Part shown: in pieces, positions 6,348 through 16,367 of the stretch
How positions within the stretch are numbered: position 1 is the stretch's first letter
Layout: the number at the start of each line of letters is the position of its first letter
Assembly: GCA_016650295.1 (NCBI GenBank)
Contig: JAENWA010000036.1
Span: 40,179 to 104,178 of the forward strand
Origin: Desulfuromonadales bacterium
Lineage (GTDB): Bacteria; Desulfobacterota; Desulfuromonadia; Geobacterales; Pseudopelobacteraceae
Direction of reading: 5' to 3'
Length of the DNA stretch: 64,000 nt
Made by a program: the position numbers and the translations under genes
The notes under the pieces: generated by a model
Told to the model about the DNA's origin: nothing
Seen by the model: the letters and a program-made list of their open reading frames with translations, nothing else
Databases searched by the model: none

Positions 6348-8846
6348 ATGAAACTGGAACTTATGGATTTTCAGCTCAACGCGGTTGACCTGCTGATTAA
6401 GCGTCTGAAACAAGCTAAACGAGAACTTGACGACGGCGACCCGCAGGCGGTTATTCTTTCGTCTCCAACTGGTTCAGGGAAAACGGTAATCACTACCGCC
6501 TTGATGGAGGAAATTCTGGAGGGTTCCGAGCAGTTTGATGGAGAACCGGATGCTGTGTTTCTCTGGCTTTCCGATCAACCGGAACTGAATGAACAGTCCC
6601 GCAAAAAGATTGCTGACACCTGTAGCCGGTTCCGCCCCCATGACCTGATTATCATAGATTCAAACTTTGACCGGGAAACCTTTGAAGGCGGCAAGGTCTT
6701 TTTCCTGAATATCCAGAAACTGGGTAAGGATAAGCTGCTGACCAGCAAGGGAGACATGCGGCAGTACACCATCTGGGAAACTATCGCCAATACTTCCAAA
6801 ACTCTCCGGGGAAAATTCTACCTGATTGTTGATGAAGCGCACAGGGGGATGCGACAAACCAAGAATGAAGCCAATGCACAAGAAAGCATCCTGCAAAAGT
6901 TTGTCAAGGGTTCCGGTGAGATTCCGCCAATTGATTTGATTTTGGGAATGTCGGCTACACCACAACGGTTTGTGAAAATGCTGGAATCGGAAACGAATAG
7001 AACGCCCCGTAAATGTGAGATACCAACTGAAGAAGTACGCGCATCAGGTCTGCTGAAAGAGCGGATTATCCTGTTCTATCCCGATGCCAACGACCCAAGC
7101 GATATGACCTTGCTGGCAACTGCGGCCCGACGCTGGAAAGAGATACGGGACGCCTGGAATGTCTATACTGAAGAACAGAAGGACAAACAACCGGTTCATC
7201 CTGCAATGGTGATTCAGGTTGAGGATGGCAGCGACAACAGGCTTACCAAAACCGATCTTGAACAGGCATTAAAGACATTGGAGCAGGAGTTGGGCCCAAT
7301 CAGCGATGAAGAGCTTGCCCATAGTTTTCAGGAAGATCAGGCCATTACCGTTGGGCATCATAAAATCCGCAAGATTGAGGCGTCACGGATTCAGGAAGAA
7401 ACCGGCATAAAGATCATTCTCTTTAAGATGGCGCTGACAACTGGCTGGGACTGCCCCCGTGCGGAAGTGATGATGTCTTTCCGCCGGGCACAGGATCACA
7501 CCCTGATTGCCCAGCTTATCGGGAGGATGATCCGCACACCCCTCGCCCGACGTATTGAAGGGCGGGAACTGCTGAATACGGTTTCGCTCTATTTGCCTCA
7601 CTATGACAAGGAAGGGGTAAACCAGGTAGTAACCCGGCTGAAAAGCGATCCTGATTACGTCCCGCCGATTGATGTTGAGGAAGGGGCAAAGCTCGTCATC
7701 TTCAGACAGGATCAGGCCCGCAAGGATGCAATTGATGAGCTTTCCGGCCTGCCGGTTTACAAGGTGGACAAGATACGCAAAGCATCCAACACCCGGCGGT
7801 TGATGAGGCTTTCAAGGCTTTTGTATATGCATGAAATCGACATTGAGGCATCGGAAGAATCGAAAAAGCTGATTATTGAAACGCTGGACGAGGAAAAAGA
7901 TCGGTTGCGCCGGGATGATCCCGATTTTGACAGGAAGGTTGCCGAGTGCACCGAAATCAAGGTGAATGCCGTAACCATCGAGCAAGGCACCTGGCGTGAT
8001 CTTGGCGGCAGCTCAATCACCGTGCGCCGTGACGATCATAACATTGACGACCTGTTTAACCGTGCCGGACAAACATTGGGCGAGGGGCTGAATGTTGATT
8101 ACTGGCAGGCTCACTATGACGAGGATGATCCGACACGGCCAAAACTTGAACTGGTCTTTATCCTGCAAAATCAGCAGGCATCGGATGCACTGGAAAAAGA
8201 GTGCGGTAGACGGATTGAAAACCTGTTCATCAAATATAAGACGGCAATCAGGAATCTGACTTCATCTGAACGTGAGAAATACAACAAGGTAAAAGGAACA
8301 GCCAAGGAGCAGGAAGCTCTTGAGATGCTACCACCGGCTGAAATAATGGTTGGTGTGGATAAGAATGACGGCAGCGGATACAGCCGGTTTGACAAGCATT
8401 TGTATGTTGACGGCCAGGGCGAGTATTGGGCAAAGCTGAACACGTGGGAAACGGCGGTAATTCAGGCTGAAATTGATAAACAAGATGTTGTCGGCTGGCT
8501 GCGTAATTATGATCGCAAACACTGGGCGCTTTCAATGTCGTATGAATTTGGCGGCACCAGCAATCCCATGTACCCTGATTTTCTGGTAGTCCGCCAGAAG
8601 GATGATGGTTATCTGGTGGATATTCTGGAGCCCCATTCATCGAGTCTAAATGATAACTATGCCAAAGCCAGAGGACTTGCCAAGTATGCACAGCAACATT
8701 ACAGCAGTTTCGGCAGGATTGAACTTATCAGGGTGGTGGGTGGAAAGATTAAGCGTATTGACCTGAATGATGATGATACACGGAGAAAGGTGCTGATGGT
8801 TAATGATAATGCCGGACTTGATTTGGTTTTTGATGTGGTGAGTTGA
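6348..8846 (+). CDS. Type III restriction enzyme Res-like helicase-nuclease
   Basis: An 832-residue SF2 translocase with Walker A SSPTGSGKT (about residue 40), DEAH box VDEAHRG (about 162), motif III GMSATPQRF (about 202) and motif VI QLIGRMIRTPLARR (about 390). A long linker is followed by a C-terminal PD-(D/E)XK-type segment, YPDFLVVRQ then LVDILEPH (about 742-763). In typical Res proteins the second half reads (D/E)xK; here a Lys is not evident and the motif is DILEPH, so the nuclease may be variant or inactive. It lies three bases after mod. With Mod it should cleave DNA at unmodified sites using ATP. Confidence 0.85.
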   Translation: MKLELMDFQLNAVDLLIKRLKQAKRELDDGDPQAVILSSPTGSGKTVITTALMEEILEGSEQFDGEPDAVFLWLSDQPELNEQSRKKIADTCSRFRPHDLIIIDSNFDRETFEGGKVFFLNIQKLGKDKLLTSKGDMRQYTIWETIANTSKTLRGKFYLIVDEAHRGMRQTKNEANAQESILQKFVKGSGEIPPIDLILGMSATPQRFVKMLESETNRTPRKCEIPTEEVRASGLLKERIILFYPDANDPSDMTLLATAARRWKEIRDAWNVYTEEQKDKQPVHPAMVIQVEDGSDNRLTKTDLEQALKTLEQELGPISDEELAHSFQEDQAITVGHHKIRKIEASRIQEETGIKIILFKMALTTGWDCPRAEVMMSFRRAQDHTLIAQLIGRMIRTPLARRIEGRELLNTVSLYLPHYDKEGVNQVVTRLKSDPDYVPPIDVEEGAKLVIFRQDQARKDAIDELSGLPVYKVDKIRKASNTRRLMRLSRLLYMHEIDIEASEESKKLIIETLDEEKDRLRRDDPDFDRKVAECTEIKVNAVTIEQGTWRDLGGSSITVRRDDHNIDDLFNRAGQTLGEGLNVDYWQAHYDEDDPTRPKLELVFILQNQQASDALEKECGRRIENLFIKYKTAIRNLTSSEREKYNKVKGTAKEQEALEMLPPAEIMVGVDKNDGSGYSRFDKHLYVDGQGEYWAKLNTWETAVIQAEIDKQDVVGWLRNYDRKHWALSMSYEFGGTSNPMYPDFLVVRQKDDGYLVDILEPHSSSLNDNYAKARGLAKYAQQHYSSFGRIELIRVVGGKIKRIDLNDDDTRRKVLMVNDNAGLDLVFDVVS

Positions 8847-8849
8847 TAC

Positions 8850-9149
8850 CTATTTCACTCTATACGCCTTATCATGCTGAACATGCAGGCTTACCAGCAC
8901 AATCGCCGGTCCCGTGAGCAGACAGCTGACCGCACGGGCGCTGCCGGTTACACGCAGCGAATAGAGCTGGTAACCCGTTGCCGGCTCGATCATTCCATGC
9001 AGTTTTTCAAAATTCAGCCCAGGGTGACTCCACAATTGCGGCAGTTCAAGAGATTGAAGCAACAGCAGCATCTTGGCCGCGGCCTTGCGCACCGGCAACT
9101 CCGCCGACATGACCGCCTCGTCAAATGCCGGCCGGATTTCAACCCTCAT
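8850..9149 (-). CDS. RelE/ParE-superfamily toxin
   Basis: A 99-residue basic protein. The pattern LPVRKAAAKMLLLLQSLEL, then LHGMIEPATGYQLYSLRVTGSARAVSCLL and the end LVSLHVQHDKAYRVK, follows the RelE/HigB-like mRNA interferase or ParE fold. The start at 9149 has AAGGTGG upstream and overlaps the antitoxin 3' end by 11 bases. It is convergent with res, only three bases apart. Whether it cuts mRNA or inhibits gyrase cannot be told. Confidence 0.7.
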   Translation of the reverse strand: MRVEIRPAFDEAVMSAELPVRKAAAKMLLLLQSLELPQLWSHPGLNFEKLHGMIEPATGYQLYSLRVTGSARAVSCLLTGPAIVLVSLHVQHDKAYRVK

Positions 9150-9408
9150 CAGTCCACCTTTTAGCCACATCCGCAGCCTGTTTGGGAGTGCTAACTTTGA
9201 CAGAAGGGCGAGGGTCGGCGAGAGAGGCGCTGATAGCCTGTTTGGCCTCAATGGTCCAGGCCCACAGTTGGTGCTTCGGCACCGCTTCTACGGGAATCAG
9301 CATGATTCTGCCGTCGTCAAGAATTTCAAGATCAATGGCATCACCGGGGTTTATGCCGACAGACGGCGGCAGTGTGATTCGGCGTCTGGCATCAGTTTGC
9401 AGTAACAT
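9139..9408 (-). CDS. AbrB/MazE-like antitoxin
   Basis: An 89-residue protein. The N terminus MLLQTDARRRITLPPSVGINPGDAIDLEILDDGRIMLIPV is a swapped-hairpin AbrB DNA-binding domain; the rest is a helical tail likely to bind the toxin. ATG 9408 is chosen because AAAGGAGGT lies eight bases upstream. It is the first gene of the pair and overlaps the RelE-like toxin by 11 bases. An AbrB antitoxin with a RelE-like toxin is a mixed pairing. Confidence 0.75.
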   Translation of the reverse strand: MLLQTDARRRITLPPSVGINPGDAIDLEILDDGRIMLIPVEAVPKHQLWAWTIEAKQAISASLADPRPSVKVSTPKQAADVAKRWTDEG

Positions 9409-9490
9409 GGCAGGTACCTCCTTTAGCAACGTTAGCATATACGGCGCATTGAGGCAATACCCACTTACCCATTAGTTGGCTTTGCACTCG

Positions 9491-9604
9491 TTACGCAGCA
9501 CCTGCTGCGTAATGTACTGGCTTTGCAGGCTCAAACTTGCTGGAACCGCCTTGGTAAGCTGGAGCTTACCGCACCAGTGTGTTACCAAGCTGGAGCTTGG
9601 TAAC
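9491..9604. repeat. Three successive arm-2nt-arm palindromes
   Basis: Three palindromes of one design follow each other: 9491-9512 (TTACGCAGCA, CC, TGCTGCGTAA), 9553-9570 (GGTAAGCT, GG, AGCTTACC) and 9581-9604 (GTTACCAAGCT, GG, AGCTTGGTAAC). The last two share the core AGCTGGAGCT. All are perfect stems with a two-base centre and no T tract. The 268-bp gap 9409-9676 holds nothing else obvious except the antitoxin promoter region. They look like dispersed intergenic repeat units. Confidence 0.75.
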
Positions 9605-9676
9605 AAGAATCAACCTGGAAGCGTTTGACTCACAAATTCCTTGAACCACCAGTCGCTTTGCCGTAAACTTCCCGGC

Positions 9677-10756
<1,080 letters not shown>

Positions 10757-10836
10757 ACGAATATTTCGTGCCATGACGTATTCTGTCCGACAAGTGTGTT
10801 AAGTTTGAAAAACAGCTCTGATTGCCAGGAATCCCC

Positions 10837-13800
10837 ATGAACACATTGGACATTTTATGCAGGGAGTTGGATTTTCAAGGCGGCTGCCTTTTGCCCGCCA
10901 CGGACTCTCCTTGTGCGTGCAAACCGGATGACTGGTTGGAGAAAGGAGAGTGGCTTGCCGCTGCAAAACGTGCAGGAGCTGAGAAACTTTTCTTTGTTGA
11001 TAACAATCCCGTGGCTGTCTTCGCCGAATGTGGAGCCGAGATTGTCAATAAAATAAGGGCATTCAACAAGGTGTGGTGCCTTGCCCGCCCTCGTCTATTT
11101 TTTCTTGCTTCAGAGGGTGAAATCACCGTCTATGACTTGGCTCAAAGGCCGGTCAATGAAAACGACGCAGACGACTGGAAAAATCTCAAAAACCTGGAGA
11201 CCCTGAAAAATATTCGGGAAGCGGCAACAAAGTTGGGGCCGTTTCACCGTGACAACATCGAATCCGGTCGCCTGTTCGGAGAAATACATTTCGGGGATCT
11301 GAAGAATCGTGCGGACCAGGCCCTTATTCGTGACCTGAAGACCGTTCGTAGGGAATTGATAAACGCCGGTTTGTCAGGGGAACATGTACGTTTTGCCCAC
11401 GCTCTTATCGGCAGATCCATCTTTATCCGTTACCTGGAAGACCGCGGAGTTTTGACGGAAAAGTATTTCAGGAATATTGCCGCGCAAAAGACCGGATGGA
11501 CCGAACTGCTTCGTTTTACTGATAGCGGTACGGGCATTGACTTTGCAACTCACCGGAGCTTCTATCCAAGAATTCTCGCAAACAAAGAATTTACGTATGC
11601 ACTGTACAAGCGGCTTGCCCGCGATTTCAACGGCGATATGTTTCCGGAAGATGCAAGTGAAGAAGGGATTGTTTCCCAAGACCACCTGTCATTGATACAA
11701 AATCTCCTTTATGGTGATACGGATAAAAACAGGAAACTTTTCTTCTACTCATATAAGTTCGACATCATTCCTTTAGATCTTATCAGTTCAATTTACGAAG
11801 AGTTCTATCACAGCTCTGCCCCAACAGTTGACAAGAAGAGCATGGCCCGACAGGATGGCGCATTTTACACTCCCCCGGTCCTGGCCGAGTTCGTCCTCTC
11901 CCGTGTACTTACTTCCAAAATTCTGGCGAAAAAACCGCGTGTACTCGATCCGGCCTGCGGTTCCGGCATCTTCCTGGTCGAGGCGTTTCGACGGATCGTC
12001 CGGCATCATTGGCGGGAGGCACGGGAAGTTCCCACCTTTGACGTTCTGAAGACAATTCTCAGGGATCAGATAGCCGGTATCGAGGTTAACAAGGAAGCGG
12101 CACGGGTCGCGGCTTTCAGCCTGTATCTTTCCATGCTTCATTATCTTGATCCTCCTGCCATAGATCAACAGATCAGACTCGGGAATAAATTGCCAAATCT
12201 GGTTGCGTCTGATAGCCGCTCATCGAACCATTTCCACTGCATACTTCCTCAAAATACCTTTGATACCGGCCTGATTGAGGCAAATCCACTTTGGAAAGAG
12301 CGCTTCGGTCCCGGCTGTGCCGATGTGGTAGTGGGCAATCCGCCATGGGGTGATCCTGGCAAAAAGGCGGATGAGGCGACAAAGGCCAGGCAAGCTGTGA
12401 TGCTTGACTGGTGTAAAGCCAACAATAAGCCCATTGGAGATAATGAACCGTCGCAGGCCTTTCTTTGGCGGGCCAACGAGCTTGTCAAGGACAATGGGAA
12501 TGTCGGCTTATTAATTTCAGCCGGTGCGCTGTTCAAAATCAACCGCACATCTAAAGAATTCAGGGATAAATGCTTTAAGGAATTAAATATTAAAGAGGTC
12601 TACAACTTTGCACACGTCAGAGAATACTTCTTCAAAGGGGCGATTTCACCGTTTGTCTTGATGTTAAGCGAGAAAACAGCAGAAGCGTCAGGTCCAATCT
12701 CATACTGGTCTGCAAGAGAATCAAATTCTCTGGAGGCGACACAAGCCATTCTGTTTTCGAAATACGATCATGCATATCTTAGAGATTTATGCGTGACTGA
12801 TCACAAGGTGTGGAAAGCCCTCTGGTGGGGTAATGAAAAAGATATTGACCTGTTATCATCGGTATCAGAGCGCAAACACCTTGTTGATTTCGTTGATAGA
12901 TCTTCATGTGGGCGGGGATTTGAGACGCATGGAAACAAAGATGCATCAGACATAAGCATGTTTCAGAGTCTACCTCACGATCAATTCACAAAATATGACA
13001 GTTTTGACTTCGATAAATTTGAAGATCCACCGAGCACTATATATAGGCTTGGTAATCTGAAATTATATACGGGAAAAAGAATATTAATTCAGCGTGGAAT
13101 ACGAGAACGATATGTTGATAAAGGCCAGATTATAAGCAGGTTTGAAGACGAAGACTTCTGTTTCAGTGAATTACTTTATGGATTAGTTTTGAAGGATAAC
13201 TGCGACCAACAATACAAATTGATATTGGGAGTCCTCTGGTCATCGCTGGCAAGATATTATTTTTTCATGACCTCCGGTACCTGGATGCCGTGGCATCCCA
13301 AAATTCATTTAGACGATATTCTTGGTTTGCCGATCAGCTATTGCAAAACGGATAATAATGTGGATCGGGTTATTGCCGTGGTTAATAAACTACGCGACTA
13401 TCATCCCCCAAAATGGGATCTGCTTCACCCTACAGGTATCCCAGAAGAAGAGATCGAAGCTCAACGCAGGCAGTGGGAAGCCGAGCTGGATGAGGCGATT
13501 TTCGAGCTCTACAGGCTTAATGATGAAGAAAGAGATTTGATAAGGGACTGCTGCGAGGTAACTCTGCCGTTTTTCTACAAGCCGTTTAGCAGCGTTGGGG
13601 TTACGCCGGCTGTCAAAGGAAGTGATCTATCCTGGATTGAGACTTATGCCAGGATTTTTGGCCGACGATGGAATGCTTATCTGGCAGAAGGTCAGGAAAT
13701 GCGTGCCGACGTTCATGTGGGCGCACATGGGAACATGCTTGCTGTCGAGTTTTATCCCGCCGACAAGAATGACCCATGGGAGCTGAAACCAAAAGACGAT

Positions 13801-14028
13801 TCCTGGAGCCGTATCCTTGAACAGATTGGGGATAAACTGCCTCAGCCGATGGGGACATCACGGATTCTGCTCGATGGCTTGGTGCACGTTATTTCCAATG
13901 ACGGGATTATCATCATAAAGCGGAACGAAAAACGTTTCTGGTCCCGCACACTCGCACGTGAAGACGCGGATGCAACCTTATGTAAGCGCATGATTGACAC
14001 CATGCCCGACAAGCGAGGGCTTTGTTAG
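10837..14028 (+). CDS. Eco57I-like N6-adenine DNA methyltransferase, large
   Basis: About 1063 residues from ATG 10837. The SAM motif I LDPACGSGIF is near residue 371 and the catalytic NPPW near 501, the order of gamma-class N6-adenine methyltransferases. The first 330 residues include SIFIRYLEDRGVL, typical of Eco57I-type enzymes, and the last 400 probably carry target recognition (HPKIHLDDILGLP). The DNA of about 12500-13400 is visibly AT-richer than the flanks, as in mod. It overlaps the next gene by one base. Together they look like a type II or type IIG-related system, whose class is uncertain. Confidence 0.8.
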   Translation: MNTLDILCRELDFQGGCLLPATDSPCACKPDDWLEKGEWLAAAKRAGAEKLFFVDNNPVAVFAECGAEIVNKIRAFNKVWCLARPRLFFLASEGEITVYDLAQRPVNENDADDWKNLKNLETLKNIREAATKLGPFHRDNIESGRLFGEIHFGDLKNRADQALIRDLKTVRRELINAGLSGEHVRFAHALIGRSIFIRYLEDRGVLTEKYFRNIAAQKTGWTELLRFTDSGTGIDFATHRSFYPRILANKEFTYALYKRLARDFNGDMFPEDASEEGIVSQDHLSLIQNLLYGDTDKNRKLFFYSYKFDIIPLDLISSIYEEFYHSSAPTVDKKSMARQDGAFYTPPVLAEFVLSRVLTSKILAKKPRVLDPACGSGIFLVEAFRRIVRHHWREAREVPTFDVLKTILRDQIAGIEVNKEAARVAAFSLYLSMLHYLDPPAIDQQIRLGNKLPNLVASDSRSSNHFHCILPQNTFDTGLIEANPLWKERFGPGCADVVVGNPPWGDPGKKADEATKARQAVMLDWCKANNKPIGDNEPSQAFLWRANELVKDNGNVGLLISAGALFKINRTSKEFRDKCFKELNIKEVYNFAHVREYFFKGAISPFVLMLSEKTAEASGPISYWSARESNSLEATQAILFSKYDHAYLRDLCVTDHKVWKALWWGNEKDIDLLSSVSERKHLVDFVDRSSCGRGFETHGNKDASDISMFQSLPHDQFTKYDSFDFDKFEDPPSTIYRLGNLKLYTGKRILIQRGIRERYVDKGQIISRFEDEDFCFSELLYGLVLKDNCDQQYKLILGVLWSSLARYYFFMTSGTWMPWHPKIHLDDILGLPISYCKTDNNVDRVIAVVNKLRDYHPPKWDLLHPTGIPEEEIEAQRRQWEAELDEAIFELYRLNDEERDLIRDCCEVTLPFFYKPFSSVGVTPAVKGSDLSWIETYARIFGRRWNAYLAEGQEMRADVHVGAHGNMLAVEFYPADKNDPWELKPKDDSWSRILEQIGDKLPQPMGTSRILLDGLVHVISNDGIIIIKRNEKRFWSRTLAREDADATLCKRMIDTMPDKRGLC

Positions 14029-14711
14029 TGGCACGACATCTCCTCTCCTCTTTTACTGATTTATGGATGCAGCATGAGCGGCTTTATCTGGAGGTATTTT
14101 CAGCAGCGCTCTTAAAGCTTGCAGAGCAAGTACCATCCTTGGCCAATGAAGATGCCATTTCGGAAGAATTGTGTGTTTTACTGAATCAGGTTTGCTTTGA
14201 AATGGGAAAATATCGAAACGTTGAGGTAAGAGTACCGGTCTGGGAGCGCCCGATTCAGCCTGTTGTCTGGGAAGAACTCAAAGGGGGCAAGATTAGAAAG
14301 CGACCGGATTTTTGCTGTAGCTGTCTGAACCGCTTTGCATTGTCAGCCGAAGAGCATGAAATATCCCTTCACATAGAATGCAAGCAACTTGGAGAACCAA
14401 CCAGCAGTTCGTGGGTATTGAACGAGAACTATGTCAAGAATGGGATCAAGCGCTTCGACTCAGCAACCCATGAATACGGCAAACGTGCGCCGTCAGGTCT
14501 AATAATAGGTTATCTCGTCAACATGACCCCGGAAACCGTGCTTGCCGAGGTGAGCGGCCATCAGAAGAAACATCTGCCGGACAATCCTGATATCGAATTT
14601 GAATTTAGAGGCGGAAAGCTGTTTACGTCACGCCATTCATTAACGAGGAAATATGTTATTCCTGAACGTTTCGACCTCGTTCATCTATGGGCGGATTTGA
14701 GAATATCGTAG
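14028..14711 (+). CDS. Putative PD-(D/E)XK restriction endonuclease
   Basis: A 227-residue protein started at GTG 14028, whose G is also the last base of the methyltransferase stop codon. The motif RPDF with Asp near residue 94 and IECK with Glu near 117 and Lys near 119 gives the D-(X)22-ExK signature of restriction nucleases, set between a beta strand (VEVRVPVWERP) and later helices. No named family is recognised. Coupling to an adenine methyltransferase makes a restriction role likely (inference). The same frame stays open past the TAG stop for a further 43 codons. Confidence 0.65.
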   Translation: MARHLLSSFTDLWMQHERLYLEVFSAALLKLAEQVPSLANEDAISEELCVLLNQVCFEMGKYRNVEVRVPVWERPIQPVVWEELKGGKIRKRPDFCCSCLNRFALSAEEHEISLHIECKQLGEPTSSSWVLNENYVKNGIKRFDSATHEYGKRAPSGLIIGYLVNMTPETVLAEVSGHQKKHLPDNPDIEFEFRGGKLFTSRHSLTRKYVIPERFDLVHLWADLRIS

Positions 14712-14726
14712 GTTCAGCTTTTCATT

Positions 14727-14840
14727 GTGAAAGAGAAACACCATGATTCCACCAGACCAGCAGATTTTCCCTACTCAGACAACATATTTAAATCGCTAAA
14801 GACAGAGCTCGAAAATATTTACAAAGAGCTCAACGATTGA
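14727..14840 (+). CDS. Possible 37-residue ORF after the nuclease
   Basis: From a GTG at 14727 to TGA 14840, in the same frame as the nuclease gene and separated from its TAG by 15 bases. The product is charged, ends in a helical LKTELENIYKELND, and is not recognised. No clear ribosome site is visible. It may be a separate small protein, or the former C terminus of the nuclease behind an acquired TAG stop. Confidence 0.35.
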   Translation: MKEKHHDSTRPADFPYSDNIFKSLKTELENIYKELND

Positions 14841-14870
14841 AGAGGGTTACTGACTATCAACGGATCACAA

Positions 14871-15971
14871 GTGTGCAATTCCTCCAGCCTCTATTTCACA
14901 CCAACCCGTGACGCCACATCAGCCGCGCGTTCCCTAGAACAACTCCTGCGTCGCCCGGCCCCGGCCATGTTCCAGGGTGCCATCCGTCGCCTGCACGACC
15001 GCTCCACTATCTACGCCACCACCTGCCCCGCTCCACTTCCCGCACTCGGCCTGATCGTCACTCCGGAAATTCGCTGCCAGAGCGAGTTGTACCTGCCGAT
15101 TGCCGAGATAACGGTAATCTTTAACCGCCTGTACCGCCTTGCCCTGACCTATCCCCCGATCCTCTCCAGTACCCCGTTTTACCATGCCTTAAGCTGGGCC
15201 GATGTTGCCGTTGCCCTGCCGCCGCGCTTCCAATTCACCGCAAATCCGGCCCGGCTGCTGGATGCGCTACTGGCAAACCGCGCCCTGTTGGTGGAATTTC
15301 TCATTGCCTCATTTTTGCCACGCCGCTTTTACGGAGGGCTTATGCGTTATCCCCTACAGGAGGCATTCATCCGGGAGTGGTTGGCCACCCTCCCCCTGTC
15401 TCACTCCCATCAACGGAGGGGACAAAAAAGGTTGCGCTGCCTGGATGCGGCCAGCGGAGATGGCGCAGGCAGCTACGGGGTGGCGCGACTGCTGTTGGAG
15501 CTGGGCTGGGCTCCGGACAGGTTCGAGATTGAAGGGTGGACGCTGGAACCGCTGGAGGCCTGGGCCGCCGCCCATGCCGCCTTTCCCCATGACCCGCAGC
15601 GCGAAGGGGTCTTCAGACGCTGGGCTGAACCTGTCTTTGAACAGGAGGCGCACACATCGCTTACCTTCCGGACCGTGGATCTGGGCCAAGCCCTCCCGAG
15701 TCAGCAACATCCGGCTGTTCGCCTCGATTTTGATCTGATTATCTGCAACGGTCTGCTGGGGGGACCGATTGTCAATCGCCCGGACGAGTTGCGCCGTATT
15801 GTGTCGCAACTTGTAGAGCTGCTGGCGCCGGGCGGGCTTCTGCTGGCGGCGGACCATTTTCACGGCGGCTGGAAACAGCAATGCCCGCAGAAGGAGCTGC
15901 GGGTATTATTTGAAATGAACGGACTAAAGATCATTGAAGCGGAAGAAGGGCTTGCCGCGCAAAAATCCTGA
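14871..15971 (+). CDS. CheR-like SAM-dependent methyltransferase
   Basis: A 366-residue protein from GTG 14871. The C-terminal half has a class I SAM fold: motif I RCLDAASGDGAGSYGVARLLLELGW (about 188-212), a second strand GWTLEPLEAW, FRTVDLGQ, and DLIICNGLLGGP, followed by LLAPGGLLLAADHFHGGW. This layout resembles CheR and glycan/quinone methyltransferases. The N-terminal 180 residues (with NRLYRLALTYPPILSSTPFYHALSWADVAVALPPRF) are not recognised. It lies 160 bases after the nuclease and returns to the GC-rich codon style, so it is probably outside the restriction island. The substrate is unknown. Confidence 0.6.
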   Translation: MCNSSSLYFTPTRDATSAARSLEQLLRRPAPAMFQGAIRRLHDRSTIYATTCPAPLPALGLIVTPEIRCQSELYLPIAEITVIFNRLYRLALTYPPILSSTPFYHALSWADVAVALPPRFQFTANPARLLDALLANRALLVEFLIASFLPRRFYGGLMRYPLQEAFIREWLATLPLSHSHQRRGQKRLRCLDAASGDGAGSYGVARLLLELGWAPDRFEIEGWTLEPLEAWAAAHAAFPHDPQREGVFRRWAEPVFEQEAHTSLTFRTVDLGQALPSQQHPAVRLDFDLIICNGLLGGPIVNRPDELRRIVSQLVELLAPGGLLLAADHFHGGWKQQCPQKELRVLFEMNGLKIIEAEEGLAAQKS

Positions 15972-16008
15972 CCCTTTTTATCCCTTTATTGGCAAACGTC
16001 ATTACCGG

Positions 16009-16356
16009 CTATTTTTTGCTCGGATCATGGCTGTAACGGATGACAGTGGCCTTTTCCAGGGTGATCATGCCGCCGCCCATCATCTCGTCGATGCGTGGCA
16101 TGATGGCGTTGATCTTCTCCTGGGTATCGACCACCTCGACGATCAGGGGCAGATCGGCCGAGAGATCCAGGAGCTTCTGGGTATGATAGACGCTGTGAGC
16201 ACCGAAGCCGCTCACACCCCGTAGGACGGTGGCTCCGGCAAAGCCTTCTTTGCGCAGCAACTCCACCAGAACTTCGTAGAGCGGCTTGTGTCCGAATCGG
16301 TCGCTCTCCCCGATGAATATCCGCATCAGTACATTCTCGCCCGTCAGTTTGCTCAT
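16009..16356 (-). CDS. DUF190 family protein
   Basis: A 115-residue soluble protein. It shows the DUF190 pattern: LMRIFIGESDRFGHKPLYEVLVELLRKEGFAGATVLRGVSGFGAHSVYHT and LPLIVEVVDTQEKINAIMP, a PII-like ferredoxin fold. The start at 16356 follows GGAGGAGATC. DUF190 genes are often next to crcB, as here (11 bases downstream), so a regulatory or sensing role in fluoride export is inferred. The longer frame reaching 16677 is a shadow of crcB. Confidence 0.85.
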   Translation of the reverse strand: MSKLTGENVLMRIFIGESDRFGHKPLYEVLVELLRKEGFAGATVLRGVSGFGAHSVYHTQKLLDLSADLPLIVEVVDTQEKINAIMPRIDEMMGGGMITLEKATVIRYSHDPSKK

Positions 16357-16367
16357 GATCTCCTCCT

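Noticed and set aside
10837..14028. BREX PglX methyltransferase
   Set aside because: Length is similar but the N terminus and order differ and no BrxA/B/C or PglZ gene is near; an Eco57I-like restriction enzyme fits better.
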